Below are positions 9,170-15,965 of a DNA stretch of 26,311 bases, one piece after another (position 1 is the first letter of the stretch; each line of letters opens with the position of its first letter). The notes beneath the pieces are model-generated. The model made no database searches, was not told where the DNA came from, and saw nothing but the letters and a program-made list of their open reading frames with translations. The position numbers were made by a program, and so were the translations under genes. Source of the stretch: Comamonadaceae bacterium (GTDB lineage Bacteria; Pseudomonadota; Gammaproteobacteria; Burkholderiales; Burkholderiaceae_C); assembly GCA_947374705.1 (NCBI GenBank), contig CANCDA010000011.1:1-26311 (forward strand), given 5' to 3'.

Positions 9170-10164
9170 AACTCTCAGTTCTCGATCAATCCGTGGCCGT
9201 TGCGGGTCGCCCTCAGAGCGACGCCATTCGCGACACCCTGGCACTTGCCGAACATGCCGAGGCGCTGGGCTACCACCGCTTCTGGCTCAGCGAACACCAC
9301 AGCCACCCCAGCATCGTCGGTAGCGCGCCGGAGGTGCTGATGGCGGCGGTGGCCGCGCGCACCACGCGCATCCGCATTGGCAGCGCGGGCGTGATGCTGC
9401 CGCACTATGCGCCGCTCAAAGTGGCCGAGCAGTTTCGCGTGCTGGACGCACTCGCACCCGGGCGCATTGACCTGGGCGTGGGTCGCGCACCGGGCAGTGA
9501 CTACCGCACCTCGCAGTTGCTCAACCCGGACGCCAATGCGTCTGAAGACTTCCCGCGCCAAGTGCTGGAGTTGCAGGCTTGGGTCACGGGCAGCGGCTTG
9601 CCGACGGGCCACCCCGGCCACGGCGTGGACGCCTGCCCCACCGGCCCGACCGCGCCCACGCTGTGGATGCTGGGCAGCTCCAACTATGGCGCGCAACTCG
9701 CCGCGCATTACGGCCTGCCTTACGCTTTTGCCTACTTCATCACCGATGGCCAAGGCGCGACCGAGGCCTTGAGTCTCTACCGCCACAATTTCCAAGCCAC
9801 CCCGCAGCAGCCCCGCCCGCACGCCACCCTATGCGTCTGGGCACTAGCGGCTGATACGACTGAGGAAGCCTGGTACCACTTCCGCAGCCGTGAGCGCTGG
9901 CGCATGGATCGCAACATCGGCCAGCTCGGCCCGATCTTGCCCGCCGATGAAGCCCTGCGCGAGTACAGCGCGGCAGAGCTGCCCGCGCTGGAGCGCTTGC
10001 GGCGCAACGCTTTGGTGGGCAGTGGGGCTGAGGTGGCCCAGCGGCTGCGCACTCTGGCCGAGTCGCTGGCGCTGGACGAGCTGGTCATCATCACCTGGGC
10101 CAGCGAGCCGCAGGTGCGCCGCCGCTCTTACGAGTTGCTGGCGCAGGCTGTCAACCCAAAATAG
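9166..10164 (+). CDS. LLM-class (luciferase-like) flavin-dependent oxidoreductase, MsnO8-like
   Basis: 332 residues starting MKLSVLDQSVAVAGR. The ATG at 9166 overlaps the upstream stop as ATGA. The family is recognisable from LGYHRFWLSEHHSHPSIVGS (residues about 35-54), IGSAGVMLPHYAPLKVAEQF and DLGVGRAPGSDY, an arrangement typical of the oxidoreductase group often labelled MsnO8. These TIM-barrel enzymes use reduced FMN or F420, and in proteobacteria most likely FMNH2, to mono-oxygenate or oxidise small molecules. The related SsuD and SfnG act on organosulfur compounds, which is suggestive beside sox genes but not diagnostic. No terminator is evident after it. Confidence 0.88.
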   Translation: MKLSVLDQSVAVAGRPQSDAIRDTLALAEHAEALGYHRFWLSEHHSHPSIVGSAPEVLMAAVAARTTRIRIGSAGVMLPHYAPLKVAEQFRVLDALAPGRIDLGVGRAPGSDYRTSQLLNPDANASEDFPRQVLELQAWVTGSGLPTGHPGHGVDACPTGPTAPTLWMLGSSNYGAQLAAHYGLPYAFAYFITDGQGATEALSLYRHNFQATPQQPRPHATLCVWALAADTTEEAWYHFRSRERWRMDRNIGQLGPILPADEALREYSAAELPALERLRRNALVGSGAEVAQRLRTLAESLALDELVIITWASEPQVRRRSYELLAQAVNPK

Positions 10165-10224
10165 AAATCTCCCCTTTGCCCCAGATGCAACGGTCCCCTT
10201 CCCAAGAATTGGGTCATACCCAAG

Positions 10225-10326
10225 ATGGACAAGGCCATGATGATGAGTCACAAGGAGGCCAAACGCTACGCAATGGTGTAACAGGTGATGGACAACACGC
10301 TTGAGCAAAGCCAAGCTGCCCCACGA
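10225..10326 (+). pseudogene. Relic of an ISNCY/IS1202-like transposase N-terminus
   Basis: Frame reading from 10225 gives M-D-K-A-M-M-M-S-H-K-E-A-K-R-Y-A-M-V, then a TAA stop at 10279, then Q-V-M-D-N-T-L-E-Q-S-Q-A-A. This resembles the opening of ISNCY-type transposases, where a short helix with SHKEAKR is followed by a VMD..L.Q.QAA helix-turn-helix. Only about 30 codons survive, with one internal stop and no downstream catalytic domain. It lies in the 179-bp gap between two convergent genes. Identification is from memory of the family and is tentative. Confidence 0.4.
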
Positions 10327-10343
10327 TTGGGTTGACAGCGCTT

Positions 10344-11123
10344 TCAACGGTGCTCAAACACCGCCTTGCGCTTGGCCACAAACGCAGCCATGCCTTCCTT
10401 CTGGTCGGCCGTGGCAAACAGGGCGTGAAACAGGCGGCGCTCAAACATCACGCCGTCGTTCAGGCTGCTCTCAAAGGCACGGTTGACTGACTCTTTGGCC
10501 GCCATGGTGGCCATTTGTGAGTACTCACAAACAATCAAGGCCGCGCCCAGCGCCTCGGTCATCAGTTGGTCTAGCGCCACCACACGGCTCACCAGCCCGG
10601 CGCGCTCGGCCTCGGTCGCGTCCATCATGCGCCCGGTCAGTGCCATGTCCATGGCCTTGGCCTTGCCCACCGCGCGCGGCAAACGCTGTGTGCCGCCCGC
10701 GCCGGGGATGACGCCGAGTTTGATTTCCGGCTGACCAAAGCGGGCATTGTCCGCCGCGATGATGAAGTCGCACATCATCGCCAGCTCACAGCCGCCGCCC
10801 AGGGCAAAGCCGCTCACCGCTGCAATCACCGGCTTGCGGATGCTGCGCAGTTGCTCCCAGTTGCGGGTGATGTAGTCGCCCTTGTACACATCGGCAAAGC
10901 TGTAGGTGGCCATGGCGCCAATGTCGGCCCCGGCGGCAAAGGCTTTTTCGCTGCCGGTGATGACCATGCAACCAATGGCGGGGTCGGCGTCAAAGGCTTT
11001 GAGTGCCGTGCCCAGCTCGTCCATGAGCTGGTCGTTCAGTGCATTGAGCTGTTTGGGGCGGTTCAGCGTGATGACGCCCACTTTGTCGGCCTCTGTGCGG
11101 ACTTGGATCATTTCGAAGTTCAT
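10344..11123 (-). CDS. Enoyl-CoA hydratase
   Basis: 259 residues, the normal crotonase length. The oxyanion-hole and active-site signature SGFALGGGCELAMMCD places the first catalytic Glu at 113, and FGQPEIKLGVIPGAGGTQRL gives the second at 133, so both catalytic glutamates of a true hydratase are present. It hydrates trans-2-enoyl-CoA to 3-hydroxyacyl-CoA in beta-oxidation or related catabolism. The ATG at 11123 overlaps the ilvA stop as ATGA, an unusual pairing of isoleucine synthesis with acyl-CoA catabolism. The C-terminus faces the luciferase-like gene. Confidence 0.93.
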   Translation of the reverse strand: MNFEMIQVRTEADKVGVITLNRPKQLNALNDQLMDELGTALKAFDADPAIGCMVITGSEKAFAAGADIGAMATYSFADVYKGDYITRNWEQLRSIRKPVIAAVSGFALGGGCELAMMCDFIIAADNARFGQPEIKLGVIPGAGGTQRLPRAVGKAKAMDMALTGRMMDATEAERAGLVSRVVALDQLMTEALGAALIVCEYSQMATMAAKESVNRAFESSLNDGVMFERRLFHALFATADQKEGMAAFVAKRKAVFEHR

Positions 11124-12715
11124 GGTTTCTCCGTTTGTAAAAATAAGCGATACGCAGGGTTGAGGGTTTCCTCAACATAGGGGTAGCCGAGTGTGGTCAG
11201 GAATTTGCTAAAGGCCGCGGTGTCAGCGGCGGGCACTTGTAGGCCGACCAAGATGTGGCCGTAGTCCGCGCCGTGGTTACGGTAGTGGAACAGGCTGATG
11301 TTCCAGTTCGGGCGCATGAGGCTGAGAAATTTCATCAGTGCACCGGGCCGTTCGGGGAACTCAAAGCGCAGCAGGCGTTCATCCTGTGCCAATGCGGAGT
11401 GACCGCCCACCATGTGGCGGATGTGCTCTTGCGCCAGCTCGTCATGCGTGAGGTCTAAGGCCTCAAACCCGTGTTTGTGCAAGTTGGCGGCGATTTTGCT
11501 GCTCTCGCCTTTGTTGCTGGTGGTCAGGCCCACAAACACATGGGCCTGTTTTGAGTCACTGATGCGGTAGTTGAACTCAGTCACGTGGCGCGGAGTTTTC
11601 ACGCCCCCCAGGGCGGGCAAGTCGCCGATCAGTTCGCAAAAGCGCCTAAAGCTGCCGCGTTCCTCGGGGATGGTCACTGCAAACAGCGCCTCGCGCTCCT
11701 CGCCCACCTCGGAGCGCCCGGCCACAAAGCGCAGGCGGTCAAAGTTCATATTGGCACCGCACAAAATGGCGGCGTAGGTCTGGCCCTTGGTCTTGTGCTG
11801 GGCCACGTACTGCTTGATGGCCGCCACGGCCAGTGCCCCGGCGGGCTCCACGATGCTGCGCGTGTCCACAAAAATGTCTTTGATGGCGGCGCACACGCTG
11901 TCGGTGTCCACCTCGATGAATTCGTCCACCAGTTTGCGCGTCAGGCGAAAGGTTTCCTCCCCCACCAGCTTGACGGCTGTGCCGTCGGAGAAGAGGCCCA
12001 CATCGGTCAGCGTCACGCGTTTGCCCGCTTTGACCGACTGAATCATCGCGTTGGAGTCGTTCATCTGCACACCGATGACTTTGATCTCAGGCCGCACCGC
12101 CTTGATGTAGCTGGCCACGCCCGAAATCAGGCCACCGCCCCCAATGGCCACAAACACCGCGTCCAATTTGTTCGAGCCCAGGCCTTGGAGTTGGCGCAGC
12201 ATCTCCATCGCAATCGTGCCCTGCCCGGCAATCACGTCCGGGTCGTCAAACGGGTGCACAAAGGTCAGGCCCTGTTTTTTCTCCAGCGCGGCAGCGTGGG
12301 TGTAGGCGTCGGAGTAGCTCTCACCAAACAACACCACCTCGCCGCCCAGGGCCTTCACCGCCTCAATCTTGAGCTGCGGCGTGGTGGTGGGCATCACGAT
12401 CACAGCGCGGCAGCCCAGGCGGTGCGCGCTCAGCGCCACGCCTTGCGCGTGGTTGCCTGCCGAGGCGCAAATCACGCCTTTTGCGAGTTGCTCCGGCGCG
12501 AGCTGCGCCATCTTGTTATAAGCCCCGCGCAGCTTGAAGCTGAACACCGCCTGCTGGTCTTCGCGCTTGAGCAGTACCTTGTTGTGCAGGCGACGACTCA
12601 GGGCTTTGGCGGGCTCAAAAGACGACTCCACCGCCACGTCATAGACGCGGGCGGTCAGGATTTTTTTCAGGTAATCGGCGGGCTGGAGAGGTTTTTTTCG
12701 AAGAGTTTGCGTCAT
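11120..12715 (-). CDS. ilvA: Biosynthetic threonine ammonia-lyase (threonine deaminase)
   Basis: 531 residues. The PLP-binding lysine is Lys61 in FSFKLRGAYN; SAGNHAQG (85-92) and the phosphate-binding GGGG loop (192-195) follow. After about residue 330 two ACT-like regulatory domains appear (around 340-415 and 435-520), as in the long isoleucine-inhibited form rather than the short catabolic one. It converts threonine to 2-oxobutanoate, the first committed step of isoleucine synthesis, in the cytoplasm. The ATG lies only nine bases after the stop of a RelE-like toxin gene, with no clear ribosome-binding site, so expression may depend partly on transcription through that module. Confidence 0.96.
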   Translation of the reverse strand: MTQTLRKKPLQPADYLKKILTARVYDVAVESSFEPAKALSRRLHNKVLLKREDQQAVFSFKLRGAYNKMAQLAPEQLAKGVICASAGNHAQGVALSAHRLGCRAVIVMPTTTPQLKIEAVKALGGEVVLFGESYSDAYTHAAALEKKQGLTFVHPFDDPDVIAGQGTIAMEMLRQLQGLGSNKLDAVFVAIGGGGLISGVASYIKAVRPEIKVIGVQMNDSNAMIQSVKAGKRVTLTDVGLFSDGTAVKLVGEETFRLTRKLVDEFIEVDTDSVCAAIKDIFVDTRSIVEPAGALAVAAIKQYVAQHKTKGQTYAAILCGANMNFDRLRFVAGRSEVGEEREALFAVTIPEERGSFRRFCELIGDLPALGGVKTPRHVTEFNYRISDSKQAHVFVGLTTSNKGESSKIAANLHKHGFEALDLTHDELAQEHIRHMVGGHSALAQDERLLRFEFPERPGALMKFLSLMRPNWNISLFHYRNHGADYGHILVGLQVPAADTAAFSKFLTTLGYPYVEETLNPAYRLFLQTEKP

Positions 12716-12724
12716 GGGGGAACT

Positions 12725-13009
12725 TTACAGCCGGTTCATTGCGGTGCGGTACACCTTGTTTTTGTCGCGCTTGCCGGTGGCGATCACCGTCACGAAAACC
12801 TCGCCATCATCCACGCGGTAGATCAAGCGGTAGCCCAGGCTAAGGAGTTTGATTTTGTAGCAGTCCGCCATGCCGTGTAGCGCTGCCGAGGGGACGCGCG
12901 GTTGCTCCAGGCGTTCGGTCAGCTTTTTCTTCAGGGGTTCGCGCACACTGCCATCGAGTCGATGCCACTCCACCAGCGCCTGCGCGTGAAAGCGCAGCTT
13001 AAAGCGCAT
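12725..13009 (-). CDS. RelE/ParE-family toxin
   Basis: 94 residues from the ATG at 13009, which overlaps the end of the antitoxin gene; a longer reading from 13042 would start well inside the antitoxin. The product MRFKLRFHAQALVEWHRLD... contains the RelE pattern: an N-terminal strand with a helix, LKKKLTERLEQP, DCYKIKLLSLGYRLIYRVDDGEVFVTVIATGKRDK, and a basic C-terminus KVYRTAMNRL. RelE proteins cut mRNA at the ribosome and are neutralised by a cognate antitoxin, here the gene before it. The stop is nine bases from the ilvA start. Confidence 0.88.
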   Translation of the reverse strand: MRFKLRFHAQALVEWHRLDGSVREPLKKKLTERLEQPRVPSAALHGMADCYKIKLLSLGYRLIYRVDDGEVFVTVIATGKRDKNKVYRTAMNRL

Positions 13010-13244
13010 CGAGATTGACTTCAACGAAGGGGCCAGCCGCACGCTCGCGCACCAGCTTGGCGTCTTCCATGTCCTCTAGGTAAGCCATCAACTGCTCGTA
13101 ATGATGGGCAGGCAACAAATAGGCTTCGGGGCGGTTGTGGTTAAGCACGGCAATGGGGCCGTCATCGGCCTGTTTGAGAATGCCCGCGTAGTTGCGCTTG
13201 AGTTCGGTCACACTGACCGCCAACTGAGACAGAACGGTGTCCAT
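12999..13244 (-). CDS. Phd/YefM-family antitoxin
   Basis: 81 residues. The N-terminal part (VSVTELKRNYAGILKQADDGPIAVLNHNRPEAYLLPAHHYEQL) is the Phd/YefM fold that binds operator DNA, and the acidic C-terminal tail (EDMEDAKLVRERAAGPFVEVNLDAL) is the region that wraps the toxin. The gene precedes and overlaps the RelE-like toxin, the usual order. The upstream 90 bp shared with the divergent osmC-like gene is AT-rich and carries a direct repeat of AACATC on the minus strand, a possible autoregulatory site. Confidence 0.88.
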   Translation of the reverse strand: MDTVLSQLAVSVTELKRNYAGILKQADDGPIAVLNHNRPEAYLLPAHHYEQLMAYLEDMEDAKLVRERAAGPFVEVNLDAL

Positions 13245-13322
13245 AGTGTGTTTTGAAAGATGTTAAATACGATGTTTATTAGAGCATGAAATTGACTTGA
13301 CGGACAATGGCGACAGTTTTTC

Positions 13323-13329
13323 AGAGGAG
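13323..13329 (+). promoter_or_regulatory. Strong Shine-Dalgarno that fixes the OsmC start
   Basis: AGAGGAG ends six bases before the ATG at 13336. This decides against the longer in-frame reading from 13297, which would place the ribosome-binding site inside the coding region. It is one of the few strong ribosome-binding sites in the window. Confidence 0.7.
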
Positions 13330-13335
13330 TTGTAT

Positions 13336-13785
13336 ATGGATTGCACAGTGAGTTGGACAGGCGCTTCGGGCACGCGCTCGGGCATGGGTTTTGTGGCAGA
13401 AACGGGCAGTGGCCACACCTTGGTGATGGACGGCGCGCCTGACGCTGCCAAGCCAGAGAACGGTGGCCAAAACCTTGCCCCACGCCCCATGGAAACCCTA
13501 CTGGCCGGGGCCGGTGGCTGCACTGCCTATGACGTGGTGCTCATCCTCAAGCGCGGTCGGCACGACGTGCGTGGCTGCTCGGTGCGCTTGCAGGCCGAGC
13601 GGGCCGAGGTGGAGCCCAAGGTATTCACCGCCATCAACATGCACTTCACCGTCACCGGCACCGGCATTCCGGCGGTCGCCGTGGAGCGCGCCATCAAGAT
13701 GAGCCACGACAAATACTGCTCCGCCACCATCATGCTGGGCAAGACGGCGCAGATTACCACCAGTTTTGATTTGGTTGAGATTTGA
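13336..13785 (+). CDS. OsmC-family protein
   Basis: 149 residues. The OsmC fold is shown by RPMETLLAGAGGCTAYDVVLILKR, with the first redox-type cysteine at about 62, and MSHDKYCSATIMLGK, with the second at about 128. Both cysteines of the family are in place, consistent with a thiol-dependent hydroperoxide reductase or with the closely related YhfA branch of unknown function. It is cytoplasmic. A small coiled-coil gene begins 14 bases downstream and may be co-transcribed. The physiological substrate cannot be told from sequence. Confidence 0.88.
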   Translation: MDCTVSWTGASGTRSGMGFVAETGSGHTLVMDGAPDAAKPENGGQNLAPRPMETLLAGAGGCTAYDVVLILKRGRHDVRGCSVRLQAERAEVEPKVFTAINMHFTVTGTGIPAVAVERAIKMSHDKYCSATIMLGKTAQITTSFDLVEI

Positions 13786-13799
13786 GGTAAATTACAGGC

Positions 13800-14063
13800 A
13801 TGTCCACCATTACCTTTGATTCTCTGAAGCTGTCGGATCGACTCAAGACCGCCGGGTTCAGCTCTGAGCAGGCGGAAACCGTCGTGCGCGTTATCGCCGA
13901 GGCGCAAGACGAATTGGTCACAAGAAAAGACCTTGACGCTGCTTTGTCGCCCCTAAAAACTGACTTGGCCGTGCTCAAAACTGAAATTACCCAAATCAAA
14001 TGGATGCTGGGCTTTGTCATTGGCGGCGTCATTGCCGTTTTGGCCAAGTTGCTCAGCCACTGA
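13800..14063 (+). CDS. Small coiled-coil protein with C-terminal membrane anchor (DUF1640-like)
   Basis: 87 residues. The first 70 are helical: SEQAETVVRVIAEAQDELVTRKDLDAAL followed by heptad-like LKTDLAVLKTEITQIK. A hydrophobic segment follows (WMLGFVIGGVIAVLAKLL) and ends the protein. This plan resembles the DUF1640/CCDC90 group, whose bacterial function is unknown. A protein of the same plan is encoded at 15514-15717. It follows osmC by 14 bases and converges on coq7 with seven bases between stops. Confidence 0.75.
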   Translation: MSTITFDSLKLSDRLKTAGFSSEQAETVVRVIAEAQDELVTRKDLDAALSPLKTDLAVLKTEITQIKWMLGFVIGGVIAVLAKLLSH

Positions 14064-14070
14064 GAACCTC

Positions 14071-14703
14071 TCAAACGTAATGCGCCGTCCCCGTCATCAC
14101 CTTGGCGGCGGCACTCATCAGCACCTTCACAGGATGCGGCAATTCCATCGCCCCTGACTCGCGTGCCTCCAGCGCGTGTTGCGCTTCATCCGCCTGCATT
14201 TGCGCCACGATGACGCGGGATGTGGTGTCACCTGCAGGCAGCCGCCCTAGGTGGCTTTGCAGATGTGCCTCCACCTGCGCCTCGGTCTCCAGCACAAAGC
14301 CCAGGCTCACACGGTCTCCTAGCCGCCCGGCCAGAAGGCCTAGGCCAAAAGCCCCGGCGTACCACAGCGGGTTCAGCAGAGATGGGCGTGCGCCCAACTC
14401 GTCCAGGCGCTGTTTTGTCCACGCCAGGTGGTTGCTTTCTTCGGCGCTGGCTTTTTGGAAATGCGCGCGCAGCGCAGCGCTCTGGGTGGCCAGTGCCTGC
14501 GCCGTGTAAAGCGCCTGCGCGCACACCTCGCCCACATGGTTCACGCGCATCAACGCGCCCGCGTGGGCCTTGTCAGCAGCAGAGAGTTCGCTGGCGGACT
14601 CAACCGGAATGGGGCAGGGCAGGCTGGCGCGCGTCGGCGCAAACAGCGTGCGCAAGGCGCTGTCGGCGGCGATGAGGATGTGGTCGATAGATGAGTTCAG
14701 CAT
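14071..14703 (-). CDS. coq7: Demethoxyubiquinone hydroxylase Coq7
   Basis: 210 residues. The di-iron carboxylate ligands of the Coq7 ferritin-like fold are visible: Glu59 in NHVGEVCAQALY, Glu89 and His92 in EESNHLAW, Glu141 in LETEAQVEAH, and Glu173 and His176 in ADEAQHALEA. The enzyme performs the last ring hydroxylation of ubiquinone synthesis at the membrane. The N-terminal 35 residues are a leader seen in the betaproteobacterial form. Transcription is convergent with the coiled-coil gene. Confidence 0.95.
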   Translation of the reverse strand: MLNSSIDHILIAADSALRTLFAPTRASLPCPIPVESASELSAADKAHAGALMRVNHVGEVCAQALYTAQALATQSAALRAHFQKASAEESNHLAWTKQRLDELGARPSLLNPLWYAGAFGLGLLAGRLGDRVSLGFVLETEAQVEAHLQSHLGRLPAGDTTSRVIVAQMQADEAQHALEARESGAMELPHPVKVLMSAAAKVMTGTAHYV

Positions 14704-14775
14704 GGGGGGGAATTGGAATCTGACCTAGGAAGGTGTATCACGAGTATCGTGGATCAGTTCAGCCACCTACGCATA

Positions 14776-14808
14776 TTGAATTAATTTTTGGTATCACCTA
14801 AAATACCA
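14776..14808 (+). promoter_or_regulatory. Promoter with overlapping inverted repeat for the PIN toxin module
   Basis: TTGAAT (14776-14781), a 17-base spacer and TAAAAT (14799-14804) form a good sigma70 promoter. TGGTAT (14789-14794) and ATACCA (14803-14808) form an inverted repeat with an 8-base spacer lying over the -10, as an autorepressor site would. The predicted transcript would begin at about 14811, one base before the GTG start. Confidence 0.55.
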
Positions 14809-14811
14809 CTT

Positions 14812-15228
14812 GTGAACTCCAATATCGTCATTGACACCAATGTAGTAGTTGCCGCACTCAAATCATCGCGTGGTGCTTCGTTTCGCATGCTGTCGATGGT
14901 GGAGCATGAGCGCTTTGTCATACATCTATCAACCCCTTTGGTGACAGAGTATGAAGCAGTTTTGAAGCGGGGTCTCACAACACTTTCACCCCAAGAAATT
15001 GACGACGTTATTGATTTTCTTTGCGCCAAAGCAGTCCTCAACAAAATCTTTTATCTTTGGAGACCCCTGTTGAAAGACCCTGGCGATGACTTTGTTTTGG
15101 AGCTCGCCGTCAAATCTGGTGCAACCATCGTGACTTGGAACACCAATGATTTCAAACCCGCTGCGCGATTTGGCATTGCTGTGCTCAACCCGCGCGATTT
15201 TTTAGCATCACTGGAGAAACAACCATGA
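14812..15228 (+). CDS. PIN-domain toxin (COG1569-type)
   Basis: 138 residues from a GTG at 14812 (MNSNIVIDTNVVVAAL). A TTG at 14788 would add eight residues but lies in the promoter. PIN nuclease acidic residues are Asp in VIDTNV, Glu in TEYEAVL, and the DDFVLELAVKSGA and TWNTNDF motifs near the C-terminus. These are metal-dependent RNases, usually the toxin of a type II pair. The antitoxin gene overlaps the stop as ATGA, so the order is toxin first. The pair is richer in A+T than its neighbours, suggesting acquisition. No Shine-Dalgarno is present; translation may be near-leaderless. Confidence 0.85.
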   Translation: MNSNIVIDTNVVVAALKSSRGASFRMLSMVEHERFVIHLSTPLVTEYEAVLKRGLTTLSPQEIDDVIDFLCAKAVLNKIFYLWRPLLKDPGDDFVLELAVKSGATIVTWNTNDFKPAARFGIAVLNPRDFLASLEKQP

Positions 15229-15461
15229 GCGCCATCAGTGTTCGCCTGCCAGATTCGATCCATAAAATGGCTCGCAATATCGCCAGTCTGGATCATATTT
15301 CTCTGAATCAATTCATCGCATCAGCCGTGGCGGAAAAAATCTCTGCACTCACCACCGAAACCTACCTGTCCGAACGGGCAGCCCAAGGCTCGGCGGCAAA
15401 ATTCCGGGCGGCCTTGTCTAAAGTACCCGAAGTAGAGCCGGAGGTTTTTGATCGTCTGTGA
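15225..15461 (+). CDS. Antitoxin partner of the PIN toxin, ribbon-helix-helix type
   Basis: 78 residues. The N-terminal MSAISVRLPDSIHKMARNIASLDHISLNQFIASAVAEKISAL has the ribbon-helix-helix pattern of a strand, a helix and a second helix beginning SLNQFI, as in HicB/Arc-like antitoxins. The C-terminal tail (SAAKFRAALSKVPEVEPEVFDRL) is likely the toxin-binding part. It overlaps the PIN gene by four bases. It probably represses the promoter at 14776-14808 through the inverted repeat. Confidence 0.82.
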   Translation: MSAISVRLPDSIHKMARNIASLDHISLNQFIASAVAEKISALTTETYLSERAAQGSAAKFRAALSKVPEVEPEVFDRL

Positions 15462-15492
15462 AATTGACCCGCATGAGTTCACACAGGCTTGA

Positions 15493-15506
15493 CTGACTTA
15501 AGTCAG
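15493..15506. repeat. Perfect 14-bp palindrome between convergent genes
   Basis: CTGACTTAAGTCAG is self-complementary with no loop, located between the stop of the antitoxin gene and the stop of the coiled-coil gene. There is no U-run on either side, so it does not look like a terminator. It may be a protein site or chance. Confidence 0.35.
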
Positions 15507-15513
15507 CTACAGA

Positions 15514-15717
15514 TCAGAAAAGCTGTTTGGCGAAGTTAGCCACAGCAAGGGCAACCAAGATACCCATCATCCAGAACAACTTGTCAAATTTGGCATCAAG
15601 GCTGTCCATGCGCCGCTCTACTTTAACCAACTCATCGCGCACGCCGTAAATATCTGTTTTGGTGGCCAATTGGGCATCCATGACTTCGGACAAAGACTCC
15701 TTCTGCGCCTCAGCCAT
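15514..15717 (-). CDS. Small coiled-coil protein with C-terminal membrane anchor
   Basis: 67 residues from the ATG at 15717 (MAEAQKESLSEVMDAQ); an ATG at 15726 would add three residues. The sequence runs from a polar helix through a heptad-like segment (VRDELVKVERRMDSLDAKFDKLF) into a single hydrophobic helix (WMMGILVALAVANFAKQLF) at the C-terminus. It is built like the protein at 13800-14063 but the sequences are only loosely alike. It converges on the PIN/antitoxin pair. The function is unknown; similar short proteins often sit near toxin-antitoxin genes, but the link is only by context. Confidence 0.65.
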   Translation of the reverse strand: MAEAQKESLSEVMDAQLATKTDIYGVRDELVKVERRMDSLDAKFDKLFWMMGILVALAVANFAKQLF

Positions 15718-15851
15718 GGGTGTCAAAGGTGATGGTGCTCATGCGCAGGAGTTTACACGCCAATCCCTGTCACACGCCAACTTCACTTCGGCAAAGGACG
15801 AGGCTCAGTACGACACACTTTGTTGCAGCGGTGCAACGAAAACGAAAAAAT

Positions 15852-15872
15852 AAGCCCGGTTTACACGGGTTT
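15852..15872 (+). terminator. Terminator-like hairpin upstream of the porin promoter
   Basis: AAGCCCG pairs with CGGGTTT (one G-U pair) across a 7-base loop and is followed by TTCTTT on the plus strand; on the minus strand the same stem is followed by a run of six T residues. No complete gene ends here on either strand, so it may insulate the porin promoter or end a short unannotated transcript. The nearby GTTGCA-GCGG-TGCAAC hairpin (15822-15837) is part of the same otherwise empty 248-bp gap. Confidence 0.4.
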
Positions 15873-15875
15873 TCT

Positions 15876-15904
15876 TTGCCAAAGCGAGTGAGGTTTGGTT
15901 CAAT
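15876..15904 (+). promoter_or_regulatory. Candidate porin promoter
   Basis: TTGCCA (15876-15881), a 17-base spacer and TTCAAT (15899-15904) lie about 60 bases before the porin ATG. The -35 fits consensus at five of six positions, the -10 at four. The predicted leader contains a GGAGA ribosome-binding site at 15952-15956. Confidence 0.4.
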
Positions 15905-15965
15905 AGCCCCAACTTCCTGATTCAGGACGTTAGGACTCTTACTCAACCTTTGGAGAATTTTTTAA

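Noticed and set aside
11585..12880. 431-codon open frame antisense to ilvA
   Set aside because: It is the complement of a clear threonine deaminase; the His/Gly/Val-rich translation has no motifs and is a G+C-driven shadow.
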